From: Rhizophlyctis rosea
Taxonomy: Eukaryota > Chytridiomycota > Chytridiomycetes > Rhizophlyctidales > Rhizophlyctidaceae
Reading direction: 5' to 3'
NCBI GenBank assembly: GCA_027596075.1
Contig: JADGJC010000135.1
Span: 40,983 to 104,982, forward strand
DNA length: 64,000 nt
Below are positions 46,139-57,833 of this stretch, one piece after another. The notes below the pieces were generated by a model, which saw nothing but the letters and a program-made list of their open reading frames with translations, was not told the DNA's origin and did no database searches. How positions within the stretch are numbered: position 1 is the first letter of the stretch; each line of letters opens with the position of its first letter. The translations under genes were made by a program, and so were the position numbers.

Positions 46139-48062
46139 ATGCCGGCGTCTGAAGTGCACGAGGTGTGCAGAAGGAGCAGCGAACCACCCTTCATCCACAG
46201 ACGACGCACTCACAGCTAATTCCAACAGGGAGCTTCAGCGAAGCGAAAGAGTTCGTTCCGCAATGTAGCACAACGTGTTATTGATCAGATTCACAAGACC
46301 GAAAACGACTCCGAAGCCCACCAAAACTTACGAGACTACGTAGGCAACGCGCATGGAGCTGGTTCCAACCGCCTCGAGACAGTCCCCAGTTTTGAGGTAT
46401 TTGCAGGAATGTGAAGTTCTCTTTTCGAAGTCTTCGATAACCTTGCAAAATCACAGGCACCGTCCAATACGGGAGTAATATATGTCACTGATAGGGCGGC
46501 GAAGAAAGGATGGAAACACGGCGCTCCCGATTGGGGCAATTTTGGTCAAGTGAGGGATCAAATGGAATCTGCTGTTATCCAGCTTGTGGATGCTGACTTT
46601 CCGCACAGGGTGCACCGGAAGTCGGGCCAATTCCCGGTGGAGTGGACAAGCCTTTGAAGTTTGAAGCGACATGGGATCTGTTTGAATGTACGCTACCACG
46701 AAGTATCATCGTCTGAGAAGGCATCTCACCACTTCAACAGACGCACCCGTTTCTGGTGTGAAAGAGCTGAGAGAAGCCGTAGCCCACCTTTACAATGTTC
46801 AGTTCAGGCACGGCAAGGCATCGCGGTATACATATGAAAATGTATGCATTGTCCCTGGAGGTCGGGCGGGTCTGACGCGTATTGCGGCGGCCATCGGCGA
46901 TGCGAATGTCGGATTCTTTTTGCCCGATTATACCGCATATGAACAGCTTTTGTCGGTGAGTTACATAGCAGAAGCTCTTCAAATCGGGTCATTCCTGACG
47001 GTGTCTCTCCACCAAGATCTTCAAACGCTTCGTCCCAATCCCGACTCCTTTGGACCGCACCTCAGGACACAATATATCTCCAGACTTCCTTGAAAATGAA
47101 GTGTCGTCACGAGGGCTAGGGGTTATCTGGAAATCGAACCCAGCCAATCCAACAGGCCAACTGGTTGAGGGCCAGGAACTAGCGGATTGGATAACTATCG
47201 CAAAGAAGCATCACGCAACGTATGTTCTCTGGATTGTCAGCGCTACCACAAGCTGTATTGACTGGAGTGTTCACGTCCAGACTTGTCCTTGACGAATTCT
47301 ATGGCCGATACATATACCGAGATGATGAGAGCCAACTTGGGAAAACAGTATCCGCCGCAGAATTCGTGGAAGACGTTGATAAGGACCCCGTCATTCTGGT
47401 CGATGGTCTTACCAAAAGCTGGAGACTTCCCGGTACGGACTATGCAATGAGTAGATGCGTTCCCGGGCTTACTCCTCATTGTACACAACTCAGGCTGGAG
47501 GGTTTGTTGGATCATAGGGTCGAAGGAACTCATATCAGCAATGAACTCGGCGGGCAGTTTCTTGGACGGTGGAACGAGCCACGTCATGCAATGGGCAGCT
47601 ATCCCTTTGCTGGAGCCCGAGCGGGTCCTCAAGGACACGATCGCTTTGCAAAGACATTTCAAGAGCAAACGTGACTACGTGCTGCAGAGATTGGACGAGC
47701 TGGATTTGCATGTGCCCAACAAACCCGGGGCCACCTTTTATATTTGGCTGGATTTGGAGAAATTGCCAGAGGTGGGCTCATTACCGTTGGTATCGCAGAT
47801 TCTTCTGAAATACTTATACCACGTCGTCTCACAGCCTATCAACAATGGTCTCACGTTTTTCGAAGAATGTCTGGAGGAGAAGGTGATCGTGGTGCCGGGC
47901 ATCTTCTTTGATGTCAACCCTGGTCATCGTCGCGAGTTGTTCGATTCGCCCTACCATCATTATGTGCGGGTATCATATGGTCCACCTTTGGAGGAGCTGA
48001 AACGCGGGCTTGATGGAATTGAGAGGCTGCTAAAGAAGCATGGTTACGTGAAGCAGCAGTAG
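46139..48062 (+). CDS. PLP-dependent class I/II aminotransferase
   Basis: Pyridoxal-phosphate enzyme of fold type I that transfers an amino group to a 2-oxo acid; the substrate is not clear from sequence. The start is put at ATG 46139 (MPASEVHE), joined to GASAKRKSSFRNVAQRVIDQ; this 5' end is the least certain part. Later exons give GAPDWGNFGQGAPEVGPIPG (family N-terminal motif), DAPVSGVKELREAVAHLYN, YTYENVCIVPGGRAGLTRIA (PLP phosphate region), FFLPDYTAYEQLLS, VIWKSNPANPTGQLVEGQEL (Asn and Pro of the PLP site), LVLDEFYGRYIY (Asp and Tyr), and LVDGLTKSWRLPG (Lys that forms the Schiff base). Then GWRVCWIIGSKELISAMNSA, NKPGATFYIWLDLEKLPE, and a C-terminus with YHHYVRVSYGPPLEELKRGL. Stop TAG 48060-48062. 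All catalytic residues are present. Confidence 0.88.
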
Positions 48063-48145
48063 CCATTTTGTATATATACCGCTAACACGTCTGGAATGTG
48101 TTTTTTGCTTGGAGATTCGAGTGCCACGTCAGATATGATTCGTAT

Positions 48146-48182
48146 AGTGGGCTCCATTGAAGTGGGCTCCATTGAAGTGGGG
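48146..48182. repeat. Short tandem duplication (18-bp unit)
   Basis: GTGGGCTCCATTGAA and its spacer occur twice in tandem, followed by a third partial GTGGGG, just after the aminotransferase stop. Non-coding. Confidence 0.85.
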
Positions 48183-48676
48183 TGGGACAGAATTGAGTAC
48201 AGGGAATAGAAGAAGTAATACATACTGTTGCCGACGAAAAACCATACCCAAATCATCAAGTCGTCACGCGAATAGCTCCTGCCAAATGGGGCAATTGCGC
48301 GGCACTTCAGGGTCGTCATTAGGTAAGCCAGTGAGGATATTGGAGCAGGAGCGCAAGGTGGCTGCACGTTTAACACGCTAAAGTTTGCCATCCTCACTAT
48401 TTGCGCTCATATCCGATAATCACAAATGCAAGATGACCTCCTTCTTGAAGTTGGGGCGCCAGAGTGATACGTCTCTAACCCTGCTTCCTGGGAGCTGCAG
48501 CCTCACTACTCAGTGTGTCGACCTCCACAGCCTACTCAGTATCTCGCGACGCTAGTTCAAAAATGGATCGTTCATGCAAGAGACGGCAATAACGGAGTAG
48601 CAAATTCCGGATATTGGACAACTAATTACTGTTACATGTACCACACCCATACCCCTACTACTACTCCTTCACACCA

Positions 48677-49870
48677 TTATAGGCAAGCTCTCGCACAGAC
48701 CCTATGCACCACCTCCACCACTTTGCCCTGAACCGAAGTATACGTACAACATTTCAATCGCTTTGAAAACCTAATGTACCGCTCCATCTCCTCCGACAAC
48801 AGTCCCGCACAAAAACTAATATCCAGCCTCTCCAAATTATTTGCGTACTTCGCCAGGTGGGCAAATATGGTCTGACCGGTGAATCGGCAATCGGAAACGA
48901 TTAGGCTGCAGAGTTGCGGGCAGGATATGACGAGGGCTTTCACGACTAGTTCGGAGACGCGCCAGAGGGAGGAAAGGTTGACGTGGTGTAGGAATGGGAG
49001 GGAGCGGACTAGGAATTGGAGTGCTATGTCGTTCAGGTGGTGACATTGGGAGAGGTTCAGGTGCGTGAGGCTTGTTGCGCAAGGGGCGGCTGCGATGACG
49101 GATAGGGTTGCGTCCGTGATTTCTGTTCCCGTCAAGGTAACGGACCGCAGAAGGGTTGCAGATCGAATGAGTTTGATGACTGATAGGTCCGTGAGGCGAC
49201 GGCAGTGAGAGAGGTTGATGGCAGTCAAGTTGGGGCAGGTGGACGCAATGAGGGAAATATGAGCGTCCGTAACGGAGCGGTGGCCGAAGAATTCGCTGGA
49301 GCGGTTGAAGTATTGGGTGGGTTCTAGCTGGCGCGGCTCTGAGTAGCCCGTGAGGTCAATTGATTGAATGAGACCACCAATGAGACCGAGCCGGTGAGGC
49401 GATGTGGTAGGACAGGAAAATGAGGGTCGCCACTCCCAAAGACATTTCCCGCATGATGTCGGGCTCGCGCAGAGGCAGTTCCGTTTCCCAGCAGCATTCC
49501 GGCCCGCATGATCCGTCCCCTTCCCCTCTGTTAACCGCTTCTCTACGCTGAGGGCATCAATGAAACTCCGGTATGAGGTAATGCTACTGAATTTAACCGA
49601 ACGGAATAGGACTTTCGACACGCAGTTGTGCCAAACGAACGATACTTCGCTTAGAGGGCGAAGTTCCGACTTTGTCTTTATAAAGGAAAAGACGTGGAGG
49701 AGGAGTTCAGCGGGAAGGTTCAGTCTCTTGCCGAGGCGGCGCATTTGGACTTCTGGTGGCGGGGTAAGCAACCGGTGTTCCGGTTCCGCAAAGGGTCTGG
49801 TGGAAATCTCATATTTGAGAAAGTCCACTGTGGAGTTTGGTGAAGGAGGTGGAGTTGCGGGAAGGTCCAT
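48677..49870 (-). CDS. F-box and leucine-rich-repeat protein
   Basis: Substrate receptor type for SCF ubiquitin ligases. The first true ATG is at 49870 (MDLPATPPPSPNSTVDFLKY); the frame upstream opens only at a GTG. It is a single uninterrupted exon of about 397 residues, unusual in this intron-dense window. The F-box lies near residues 50-95: LNLPAELLLHVFSFIKTKSE then LRPLSEVSFVWHNCVSKVLF. A Cys-rich insert (NCLCASPTSCGKCLW) follows, then LRRs of the FBXL/Amn1 kind: TAINLSHCRRLTDLSVIKLI, LRSVTLTGTEITDATLSVIA, LTHLNLSQCHHLNDIALQFL, HHVNLSSLWRVSELVVKALV and NLERLDISFCAGLLSEEMER. Stop TAA 48677-48679. The target is unknown. Lack of introns could mean a retrocopy or simply an intron-poor family. 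Confidence 0.87.
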   Translation of the reverse strand: MDLPATPPPSPNSTVDFLKYEISTRPFAEPEHRLLTPPPEVQMRRLGKRLNLPAELLLHVFSFIKTKSELRPLSEVSFVWHNCVSKVLFRSVKFSSITSYRSFIDALSVEKRLTEGKGTDHAGRNAAGKRNCLCASPTSCGKCLWEWRPSFSCPTTSPHRLGLIGGLIQSIDLTGYSEPRQLEPTQYFNRSSEFFGHRSVTDAHISLIASTCPNLTAINLSHCRRLTDLSVIKLIRSATLLRSVTLTGTEITDATLSVIAAAPCATSLTHLNLSQCHHLNDIALQFLVRSLPFLHHVNLSSLWRVSELVVKALVISCPQLCSLIVSDCRFTGQTIFAHLAKYANNLERLDISFCAGLLSEEMERYIRFSKRLKCCTYTSVQGKVVEVVHRVCARACL

Positions 49871-50359
49871 TGCACCGCAGAGACGGCAGTGAGATGCGGT
49901 TGCAGACAACAGCAAGGGGACGTGTTGGAGCACACGGTGGTGGTGTAGGTTGTGAAGCGGTCCTCCGTTTACACAAAATCACCGTTCGCTCCACAACGTC
50001 CAGGCCACGACAAAGAGCGCCAAAGAACGGCTGCTGCTAGCGAATGTCGCCTGGCCTTTTCCTACGCAGCCTACCACGCACTGGCACGCAGAGCAGCGAG
50101 TCAACCCACCCTGGCAATAAAAATTGTCACTCCCTGGCAGTGAGCCTGGCAGTCTGATGTGCCATGATTTTCGGGCCAGGGGTGCAGAGCGCCACATCAC
50201 CATTGTCATACAAGGCGCAGCACATTGTCCACTGATCGAACACCTGATGGATTAATCGTGACACCACGAACGCCAAGTACGCCATTATCCTTGCGAACAA
50301 TGGAGTGCGATTCATGTGCTCTATACAACTTCTAGCTGTCACTCTTTGATACTGCCTCA

Positions 50360-53300
50360 TCATTGCATCATCTCCACATAATTTGCAGGCATGGCGCCCG
50401 TATTTCCATGCAACTCGCCTTCCCACCAATCCGGATCCTTGAACCCTAAGATTAGACACAGCCGAGCGGACGACGGGAACCCATTTGCCTCAAATACATA
50501 CCGACTGATCAATTAACTCAATGATGTCTCCTGTCCGGAACGTCAATTCGTCGGCAGAGCCAGCAGAATAATCATACAACGCTTTAATTGTTCAAATCTT
50601 TCGTCAGTGAAATTGGTTCACTGTGAAGTTCTGTGGACTAACCTTTTACTCTTGCTGGCTTGGTGTCTGATATTCTAGCTGAACTAGATGAAGCTAGGGG
50701 TTCGACAAAATTTACTGGAAACTGGCCCTGATCTGCTCTTTCAGTAATTTCATGTAGCATGCAGGCCGTTATGTGCACTCACCCTTCCTGAAGGGCCCTG
50801 GCCCTCCCACCAAGCGTCGGAACCGGTTTGCTTTGTGATGATGTTTATGATCTCACCAACCCGCAATGTCAGTTCGCCATCACATGTTGCATCATATGGG
50901 AAAATCACCCTGACTTGTTCTGTCATGAAAGATGATATTAGTGATGTTATGATTGCCCATAGAGCCGCATCTGTCTTACCCGATGCCGATGTAACTCCAT
51001 TCACTGATAATGATGATGCTGTCTCTAATTCAACAGCAGAGACCCGAGGTGACTGTGAAACTGAATTTCCAACACTTGGCGAACCAAGTGGAGATGCCAC
51101 TCCGGACCGAGGTAAAGTACTACTGCCAAAAGACGCAACAACGGATTGCCAGCCCCGCGTAAAGTTGACAGGGAAGGCGCCAGTTTCCCCGGTGCGATCA
51201 AGGCGACCGTCCCACCAAGCATCTTCCGTTGGTTCGTCGTGAATATTCAAAACATGAATCGTGTCGCCAGCTAAGGCAATTGAGTCAATCCATGTTTGAA
51301 GTTGATGCCTTAGACGGTTTATTACCTTTGAAGGAAAGCTCTTGCTCGTCTTGTCGCTTGTAGTCTATGAAATGGGATGATCATTAGTTGGAATATCATT
51401 GGCCTCCCAACACGTTTTGCCGTACCATACAGTGCCTCCACCTGCCGCACCGCTGCCCCTTGCACTGACGGTCTCCTATCTTCAACCACTTCCACATAAT
51501 CACTAGGGACCAGCCCACTAAATTGAGAGACAAGATTGTGGATCTAATGGAAGGAATTTTGAATCAGCATGCAAGACATTGGACTGCACTTCCATGTTCC
51601 ATATTCAGACTAACCTTAATCCATCCATCGTGCCCTTCTTCCAAAATCACAAGTTGATCACCCCCCTTCATGTTTGCTTCCCCTTCCCCCTTCTTAGCAT
51701 AGTCATAAATAGCGACCCCTCTCGGTTTCCCGGCAAATGCCCCAACCGAGGTATTCGTGGAAGGCTGGATTGCGACAACCGGCTCAACTAGAAGACATCG
51801 CATGAGCTGAAATTCATCTGAGATACATACTGACCAGTATATTGTATTATTAATACACTACCTCCGGCACCCTAGTCAGGAATGTCAGCCAAATCCCTGG
51901 TTTGAGTGTGCTCAATCAGAGTCGCCCATCTTACCTTTAGCATTGCAATCTGAGAACTGATGCGCGTTCTAATTGCTTGCAAAAGATCGATGGCATTCTG
52001 TATTTCCAGTCTTTGCTCGCTCGCGGTCAGAGGGGAGCCGAATGACGGTTGTGCAGTGTACGCATCCGTCAAATGTTGCAGTCCAGCGAGTTCCCGCTCT
52101 CTTTTGGCCACATTGGGTGCAATGTCCTCATCACGGGCGAGTAGATTGGCCAGACGCCTGCCCAACGTCACTTTGGAGACATCGTCTACCACCAGTTCGT
52201 TCAGCTGCGGATGCGGCATTGAGTTTGCTATGTTCGGGGGTTCTGCCCAGATTCAATGATTACCTCATCGACTGAATTTTTGTCGTATGCGAAAGGCTCT
52301 GGCTTTCTGAAAATGTCTGCATTGTCCTCTAAAAACACCGCTTCATCCGTTTTTCGATCAATCTTTTCGGTGGCCACCCGCAAAGTCTCTGCACTGCTCC
52401 GCATGAACTCCGCCAATGCACTTTCTCCCTCGGTGAGCTTTTCGAACGTGGAGGATAACAACCGGTAATAGTTCTGGTCCATTTTCTATTCTTATGTGAA
52501 AGATAATGATCAAATTCAACAACACACTCAATCCATGGCCATTCCAGCGGTGCGTACCTCCAGAAGGTTGGGGAGGTCTCTTTCATAATACTGCTTTTGA
52601 ACGGAATTGACGGAAGCCAGGGAGAGCAAATAATCGTTGCGATGATCCACCAATTTCCTTGCCGCTACTTTTGATTTCGCTTGCAGTTTTTCTACTCTTT
52701 CTTCAGAACTGACAGAGGAAACTAATTGCAAAAGGCCTTTCTGCGGCTTCTTCAGAGCTTCTTCGTATTTCCGCTTTGTCGAGTCAGCTTCCTTTGCGGA
52801 TTTATCGTATTGGTGCTTCGCTTGATCAAGATCATCATACGCTGCCCAAAGCTCTTGCAGATATTTTGTAGCAAACTCTGCGTTCTGCACATCCAAGGGA
52901 CAATGGGAAGGAATTAGAACCTTGCGCACTTGTAGGGAATCTAACTCTCACCCTTTTTCCAGCAAGGACTTTCTCTTTATGGAAATCTTTGACAATCTCC
53001 AGTATATTTGACAGGAGAATGGAGGCAGCGGCGGCTTTTTGCTGGGCCAGCTTCTCACTCTCTGCCACAGCAGTTGAAAAAGCGTGGTATGCTACTCTGA
53101 AGTGTAGGGTTTGATTACATATGTCAAGTGACATAAGAACATAATTACGTACCGTGTTACTCGCTCCGATGAGTTACTCACATCGTCTAAACTACTTGCT
53201 CTCGAGCCAGACGGGGAAAACACGCCCGCCTTTTTAAACTTTTTCAGAGAGAAATTCTTCGCGAGCTTCTCTAATGATTGAGAATACGCGAGTTCTACTT

Positions 53301-53430
53301 CAGCCCGTTTTTTGATGTATGCGGCCCAGTGGTCCAGCAGTTCCAAGTCGGCGTCAGTCTTCAGTTGCAATTTTGAGATTTGCGACTGCTGATGGGAGCG
53401 CAACGTCTTCACTGCACTGCGAAGGTCCAT
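50360..53430 (-). CDS. F-BAR protein with four SH3 domains (Bzz1/FCHSD-like)
   Basis: Membrane-curving adaptor linking endocytic membranes to actin. Start ATG 53430 (MDLRSAVKTLRSHQQSQISK). The F-BAR part has LLDHWAAYIKKRAEVELAYS, QSLEKLAKNFSLKKFKK, LWAAYDDLDQAKHQYDKSAK and KKPQKGLLQLVSSV, followed by coiled-coil and RRLANLLARDEDIAPNVAKR. Four SH3 domains follow. SH3-1: VAIYDYAKKGEGEANMKGGD and GLVPSDYVEVVED. SH3-2: AGDTIHVLNIHDEPTEDAWW and GETGAFPVNFTRGW. SH3-3: VIFPYDATCDGELTLRVGEI and DAWWEGQ, then GQFPVNFVEPL. SH3-4: ALYDYSAGSADELTFRTGDI, then FKDPDWWEGELHGNTGAMPA and NYVEMMQ, ending TGA 50360-50362. Each has the ALYDY-type, WW and PxxY positions; in SH3-2 the 5' ALYDY part lies at a splice border near 51360-51470. 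Yeast Bzz1 has two SH3 domains. Confidence 0.88.
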
Positions 53431-54070
53431 CGTGCAAGCGGCCAGTTGGGATAAACAAATGGAAAGTTATGACGGAGCAAAAGGACGGCTATAGCGGCCG
53501 TGTCTCTGTCCACCTCACACCTCTGCCTCTCTATACCCGTATCAGTCCTTGAAATTGCTGGTGATGACTTTGGGGACTTTGGGATGCACCATCATGCACG
53601 ACCTACGGGCCACAACATGAAATCAGAAATTGCATCAATACGCGTCCCCACGCGTGCCCTGTGCCCTGTGCCCTGGACCCTGAAAGATGAATTTGAGGAT
53701 GAATGCTCACCCTGCATGATGAATGGTGGGCACTCAACTCACATCTGATGGCCTCACCTCACGTACATCCTCCCATTAAATTCATCCCTTCTTCTGTACA
53801 ACTTTCTAACTCACTTTGTTCGATTTCGACCTTACATTCATGGCTTGCCGCACAATCATGCTAATATGCTGACCCCTTGTACACACATCAATCTGCTAAT
53901 ACACCGATGTGACACTCAGATCAGCATACTCTCCACCGTAAAACCACTCCTGAAACCTGCTATCCGCTCACTGCCTTCGTCTTCATTCCTGCTTGCAATA
54001 TCTGCTGTATATTTCGTGATTCGATCATAGCGTAGAATCCGGTATCCATCTCACCACTCATCGGTCAGTG
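53431..54070. promoter_or_regulatory. Divergent intergenic region
   Basis: About 640 bp between the starts of the F-BAR gene (-) and the kinase gene (+). No gene or repeat is supported; both promoters must be here. Confidence 0.45.
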
Positions 54071-56421
54071 ATGCTAGCTGCTGCTCCTAGTGACGTCTCA
54101 ATGTCAAAAGCGTCAGAGTCTGACAGAAGTTGGACAGGAGCTGTCATTCAAGGCAGGTGGAAAGTCGTAAGTCTCATGTATTTGTTATCTGGAATCGGTT
54201 TTCCAATTCGATTGATAGAGATGTCTGACAGGGCCACATAATCGGAAAAGGTACATTCGGCGAGGTTTATTCGGCTGTCGATTTGGCAAAATATCGCCCA
54301 GTCGCTATGAAGTTCGAAGATCCCAAATGCTCCAAATCGTCACTGCACCAGGAAGTGGCGGTCATGCGAAAATTGCAAGGCATGCTGGCTTTTGTATTCA
54401 TGATCATTTTATTATCAGTGTTGACAAAACTTACAGACTGTCCTCACATTTGCAAATTCATTGCATGGGGCCGGCTCCGCCACCCATTTGACAATGGATC
54501 AACCCCGCTCCTGTACCCTTACGTCGTGATGCAATTGCTGGGGCCTAGGTGCATTGATATTGAATCATATATGTGTAAAAAGTGTCTTGGTGCTGAACAT
54601 ATTATTTGATTATCGCAGTTTGAACGTTGTTCTCCGAAAGTTACGGACCAGAAAGTTTAGCATGGCGACTACCGTTATCCTCGCTCGTGATATGTTGAGG
54701 GCCTTAGAAGCATTGCATGAGGTGGGGATCGTTCATCGTGATGTCAAACCTGGTAGGCGCACTGCATTGAAATTGACAGATTCGTGCATTGGCGATCAGT
54801 TGACGGTGGTTCGTAGCAAACTTCTGCTTGGAGCATATGGAAACTAACAGACCAGAAAGGGCTCGATGTTACTTAGTGGATTTCGGTCTGGCGAGGCGTT
54901 ATAAGAATCCATCGGGGAAAGTGCGCGAGGTACGTTTTTGATACCTAATACCACTTTTCAACACAGTATGCTCCCTTTCTGATACTTCTCCCAGCCAAGG
55001 CCAAAGGTCGGATTTCGTGGAACACCTCGATATGCATCACTTCGCGCGCATCAGGTATGCGATTGTTAATGGTGGCACTGCATGACATGTGCACATCCAC
55101 TGATTTGTGCATTAGGGCCAGGAAGTTGGCAGAGTTGACGATCTACTGTCTCTCTTTTACATTGTCTGGGAGTTTCTAGAAGGGCATTTGCCGTGGTCGA
55201 GGCATCAAGACAAGGTATATGCACTCAGGAGATAACCAATAGGGATCACACCCACTCACCCACACCCACCATATCAGAAAGAAATTGCTGAAATCAAAGC
55301 TCGACAAATGGACATCAAAGAAGTCCAAAAACTCCCAAAACCGATGGTGGAGATGTTCCGCTACCTGTTAACTCTCTCCTACTACGATCGTCCCGATTAC
55401 GATTTTATCGAATCGCTGCTTCAGCGATTGCTGGTCCATTGCGGCAAAGACTGGAGTGCCCGTTATGATTGGGAAACATTGGAGGATGTTTCGACTTCAT
55501 CATCGGTCTTTTCCAAGGGTCAAATGAGTGCGGGCTTGGCTGGCATAGTGCAGAACTCTGTGGCTCCTTCGAGTGCTGAGATAAAAGATTCAGAACAAGC
55601 CCTTGGCGGAAAATTGGACAACGATAGGGATGGGCGTGATGGGGAACGGCTGGACCTCATCATATCAGTTGCCAAACCACCTCCGATTGGGGTGAATGTT
55701 CCGGCCAAATCACTACCCGCTGAACGAGCCATCCACAGTGATAGACAACCGTCCCATCAGCATTCTATGACACCCTGGATTGGAACTGGAGCAGTCATAT
55801 CGATTGGGAACACCCGCCACAAATCGCAAACACCACGGACAACTACAACACCCGGCACAAATGAGTCAACCAGTCCGCCGCCACTGCCCATCAAAGCAGA
55901 CAGTGGTAAACAGGCTGCAGTCGACATTTGCCCTGACCGGCACTCGATCCAGGAAGCAGGGGCTCCACTATCGAAACTGCATGATCTTGATATGGCCACA
56001 AATGACGAACTGAAGGAGGATGCGTCGCAATCAACAGAATTTAGAGGCAGCACAGGCCGGGAGGAATCAAGACCCTCAAAACACGGCATTGAATCCTTAC
56101 GCGTTTTCGAGCGGTGTTCAGCGGATATCAAAAATAAAGTAGTAAGTGCGTGTCGATACGGGCATTGGTCCACGCGAGGTAAATATTGAGCTTAAATCGT
56201 CAACAACAGGAAGCATACGAGTTTGCGCCTAATGAGCCCGTTATTGCCCGAGTCCCCAAGTGAGTGCCAAGCAGATGCTGCTTAATAAACTTCATAGCAG
56301 CAATCTAGTGCTGACCATGCTTCCTAGACCCCCTGACCAAGCTCCAATAGGACAAACTAGTCAACAATATCGTGTCCGTCGCTTTCGCCGCCCTAACATT
56401 AACAAGCCTGACAGTACATAG
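54071..56421 (+). CDS. CK1-superfamily kinase of the tau-tubulin kinase (TTBK) type
   Basis: Ser/Thr kinase; TTBKs phosphorylate tubulin-associated proteins and start ciliogenesis in animals. Start ATG 54071 (MLAAAPSDVSMSKASESDRS). The kinase domain has GHIIGKGTFGEVYSAVDLAK (Gly loop), VAMKFEDP (ATP Lys), ARDMLRALEALHEVGIVHRD then VKP (catalytic loop HRDVKP), YLVDFGLARRYKNPSGKVRE (DFG), PRPKVGFRGTPRYASLRAHQ (CK1/TTBK-type activation segment) and VDDLLSLFYIVWEFLEGHLP. It closes with YYDRPDYDFIESLLQRLLV. The stretch GKVREPRPKVGFRGTPRYAS is a close match to TTBK rather than to classic CK1. The C-terminal half (about 250 residues) is disordered. The last exons give EAYEFAPNEPVIARVPK and RVRRFRRPNINKPDST, stop TAG 56419-56421. 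Catalytic residues are complete. Confidence 0.88.
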
Positions 56422-56592
56422 TTCCACCATTTCTGTAGATACACCTTTGCACTCTAGACCATTTGCCCTGATGCCGCGAAGGCTGTCAATGCCTCAAGCG
56501 GTCACGAAGTGTCAAGGCAAGGGAAAGAGGGTTCAACGCCTTCATGTAAATAATAACAAGGAAATAAAGCTGATGTGGTGTCAAAGTCTGTA

Positions 56593-57195
56593 CTAATAGT
56601 CTGAGGAACCGGATCCGTCAAGACTGGGAGAACGGACTGACAGTATCTGATCAGCAAAGCTTTTTCGCCAAAAGTCTAACATCTGATTCCATATCCCTCG
56701 TTCTTGAAACTGCTTCCAGCCGGGAACCCTCCCAGCCCAAAGCCAAATGGTCAATGTGCCCCATTGCCTCAGATATACAGAAACACAATTAACAGTGTCC
56801 CAAGCTACAATGATGTCCCGGTTCCAAGTTGTTCCGCAGTTTGAGCACAGGCGGATGTCATGGTTTGCAACTCTTTTCCCACTCCAATGAGTATGGGCTG
56901 ACTTCATGGGTATGATATTTCTGAAGCCAAGAGTAGGTGCAAATGCACCAAAGGGGAGGCGCGCTTTATTTTCGAAAAACCCTACCACGCTTATCGCCAG
57001 GCATTATTTCCCACCTGTGTCCGTGTATGGCTGGCGACCAAGGGGATGCCACTTGATAGTACTTATGGGATGCACGCATGTGGCGCTGTTGAAGGGGTTT
57101 CGCTGCCGGATTGATCGGCGTCCATATGTCTTAGTACCATTCACATCCACAATTTTTTCTTCAACGCAGTCCACACCACCTCTCCACCCTCCTTA
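56593..57195 (-). pseudogene. Eroded transposon-like fragment with C-x2-C and WNRD motif (TnpB/Fanzor-like, tentative)
   Basis: On the minus strand one frame stays open for about 200 codons, broken only by an in-frame TAA at 57006-57004. Near its end is RLCSNCGTTWNRDIIVAWD, then a Trp-rich tail (GTLTIWLWAGRVPGWKQF) and TAG at 56593-56595. A CxxC followed closely by a W/NRD segment is the arrangement of the zinc ribbon and third RuvC motif (C..CG..xxRDxNAA.N) in TnpB and its eukaryotic relatives, the Fanzors, which occur in chytrids. The catalytic Asp position (NRD) is kept but the usual Asn after it is not. A second CxxC (TVCGKCQWGH, near 57400) lies upstream in another frame. No start, no RuvC I/II and no ends could be found, so this would be a relic. 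Family assignment is inference. Confidence 0.3.
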
Positions 57196-57833
57196 TTTCC
57201 TTTTTTCATTCATTTCGGGAAAAATCAGGCAAAATAACCTCCTCCCACAGTTCAAGTAGCCCTTCTCTTTCATCCCATAGCCGTCCATCGATATCAGTTA
57301 CCTATTAGAGATGCATACGGTTCATCTCCCAAGAACATCATTGTCCACGTCCGACGTTCCTTCTTGATCTTTCCAAGGGGTGCTGCAGCATGTCCCCACT
57401 GGCATTTCCCGCACACGGTATTTTGTTCTCGTTGTTGAAATCGGCCACATGTGAATATCTGCATTCGCAAGCTTAAAATGTGCACTTCGTATTTACATGA
57501 GGTGGCCGGGGTGGGACGAACTAACGGCCATTAGCTTTTCCTTCCTTCCTAGGCACCGGGCCACCCCAACTCTTCTGAGAAACACCCGCCGGTTTCCATG
57601 CTGCTCTCGTGCCCTCCGAGGTAATTACATTTTGGGCGGATGGTCGATCAAGAGGTATATGAACGGTCGTTGTATTGTGCTGAAAGTGATGATGCGTTTC
57701 TGGGCCATTCTGACGGGTCGTCGGCCTCGTAGGTACTGGTGAATGCCTATGTATCGTGTGTTTTGAATTGTGGCTTTTCTGTAACTCCTCCAGTCTAAAC
57801 GGAATTGTTCAGCACGAGCCGACTCCGAAGCCA

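Noticed and set aside
49871..49933. Longer N-terminus for the F-box/LRR protein
   Set aside because: The extension starts at GTG; the first ATG at 49870 gives a sensible start.
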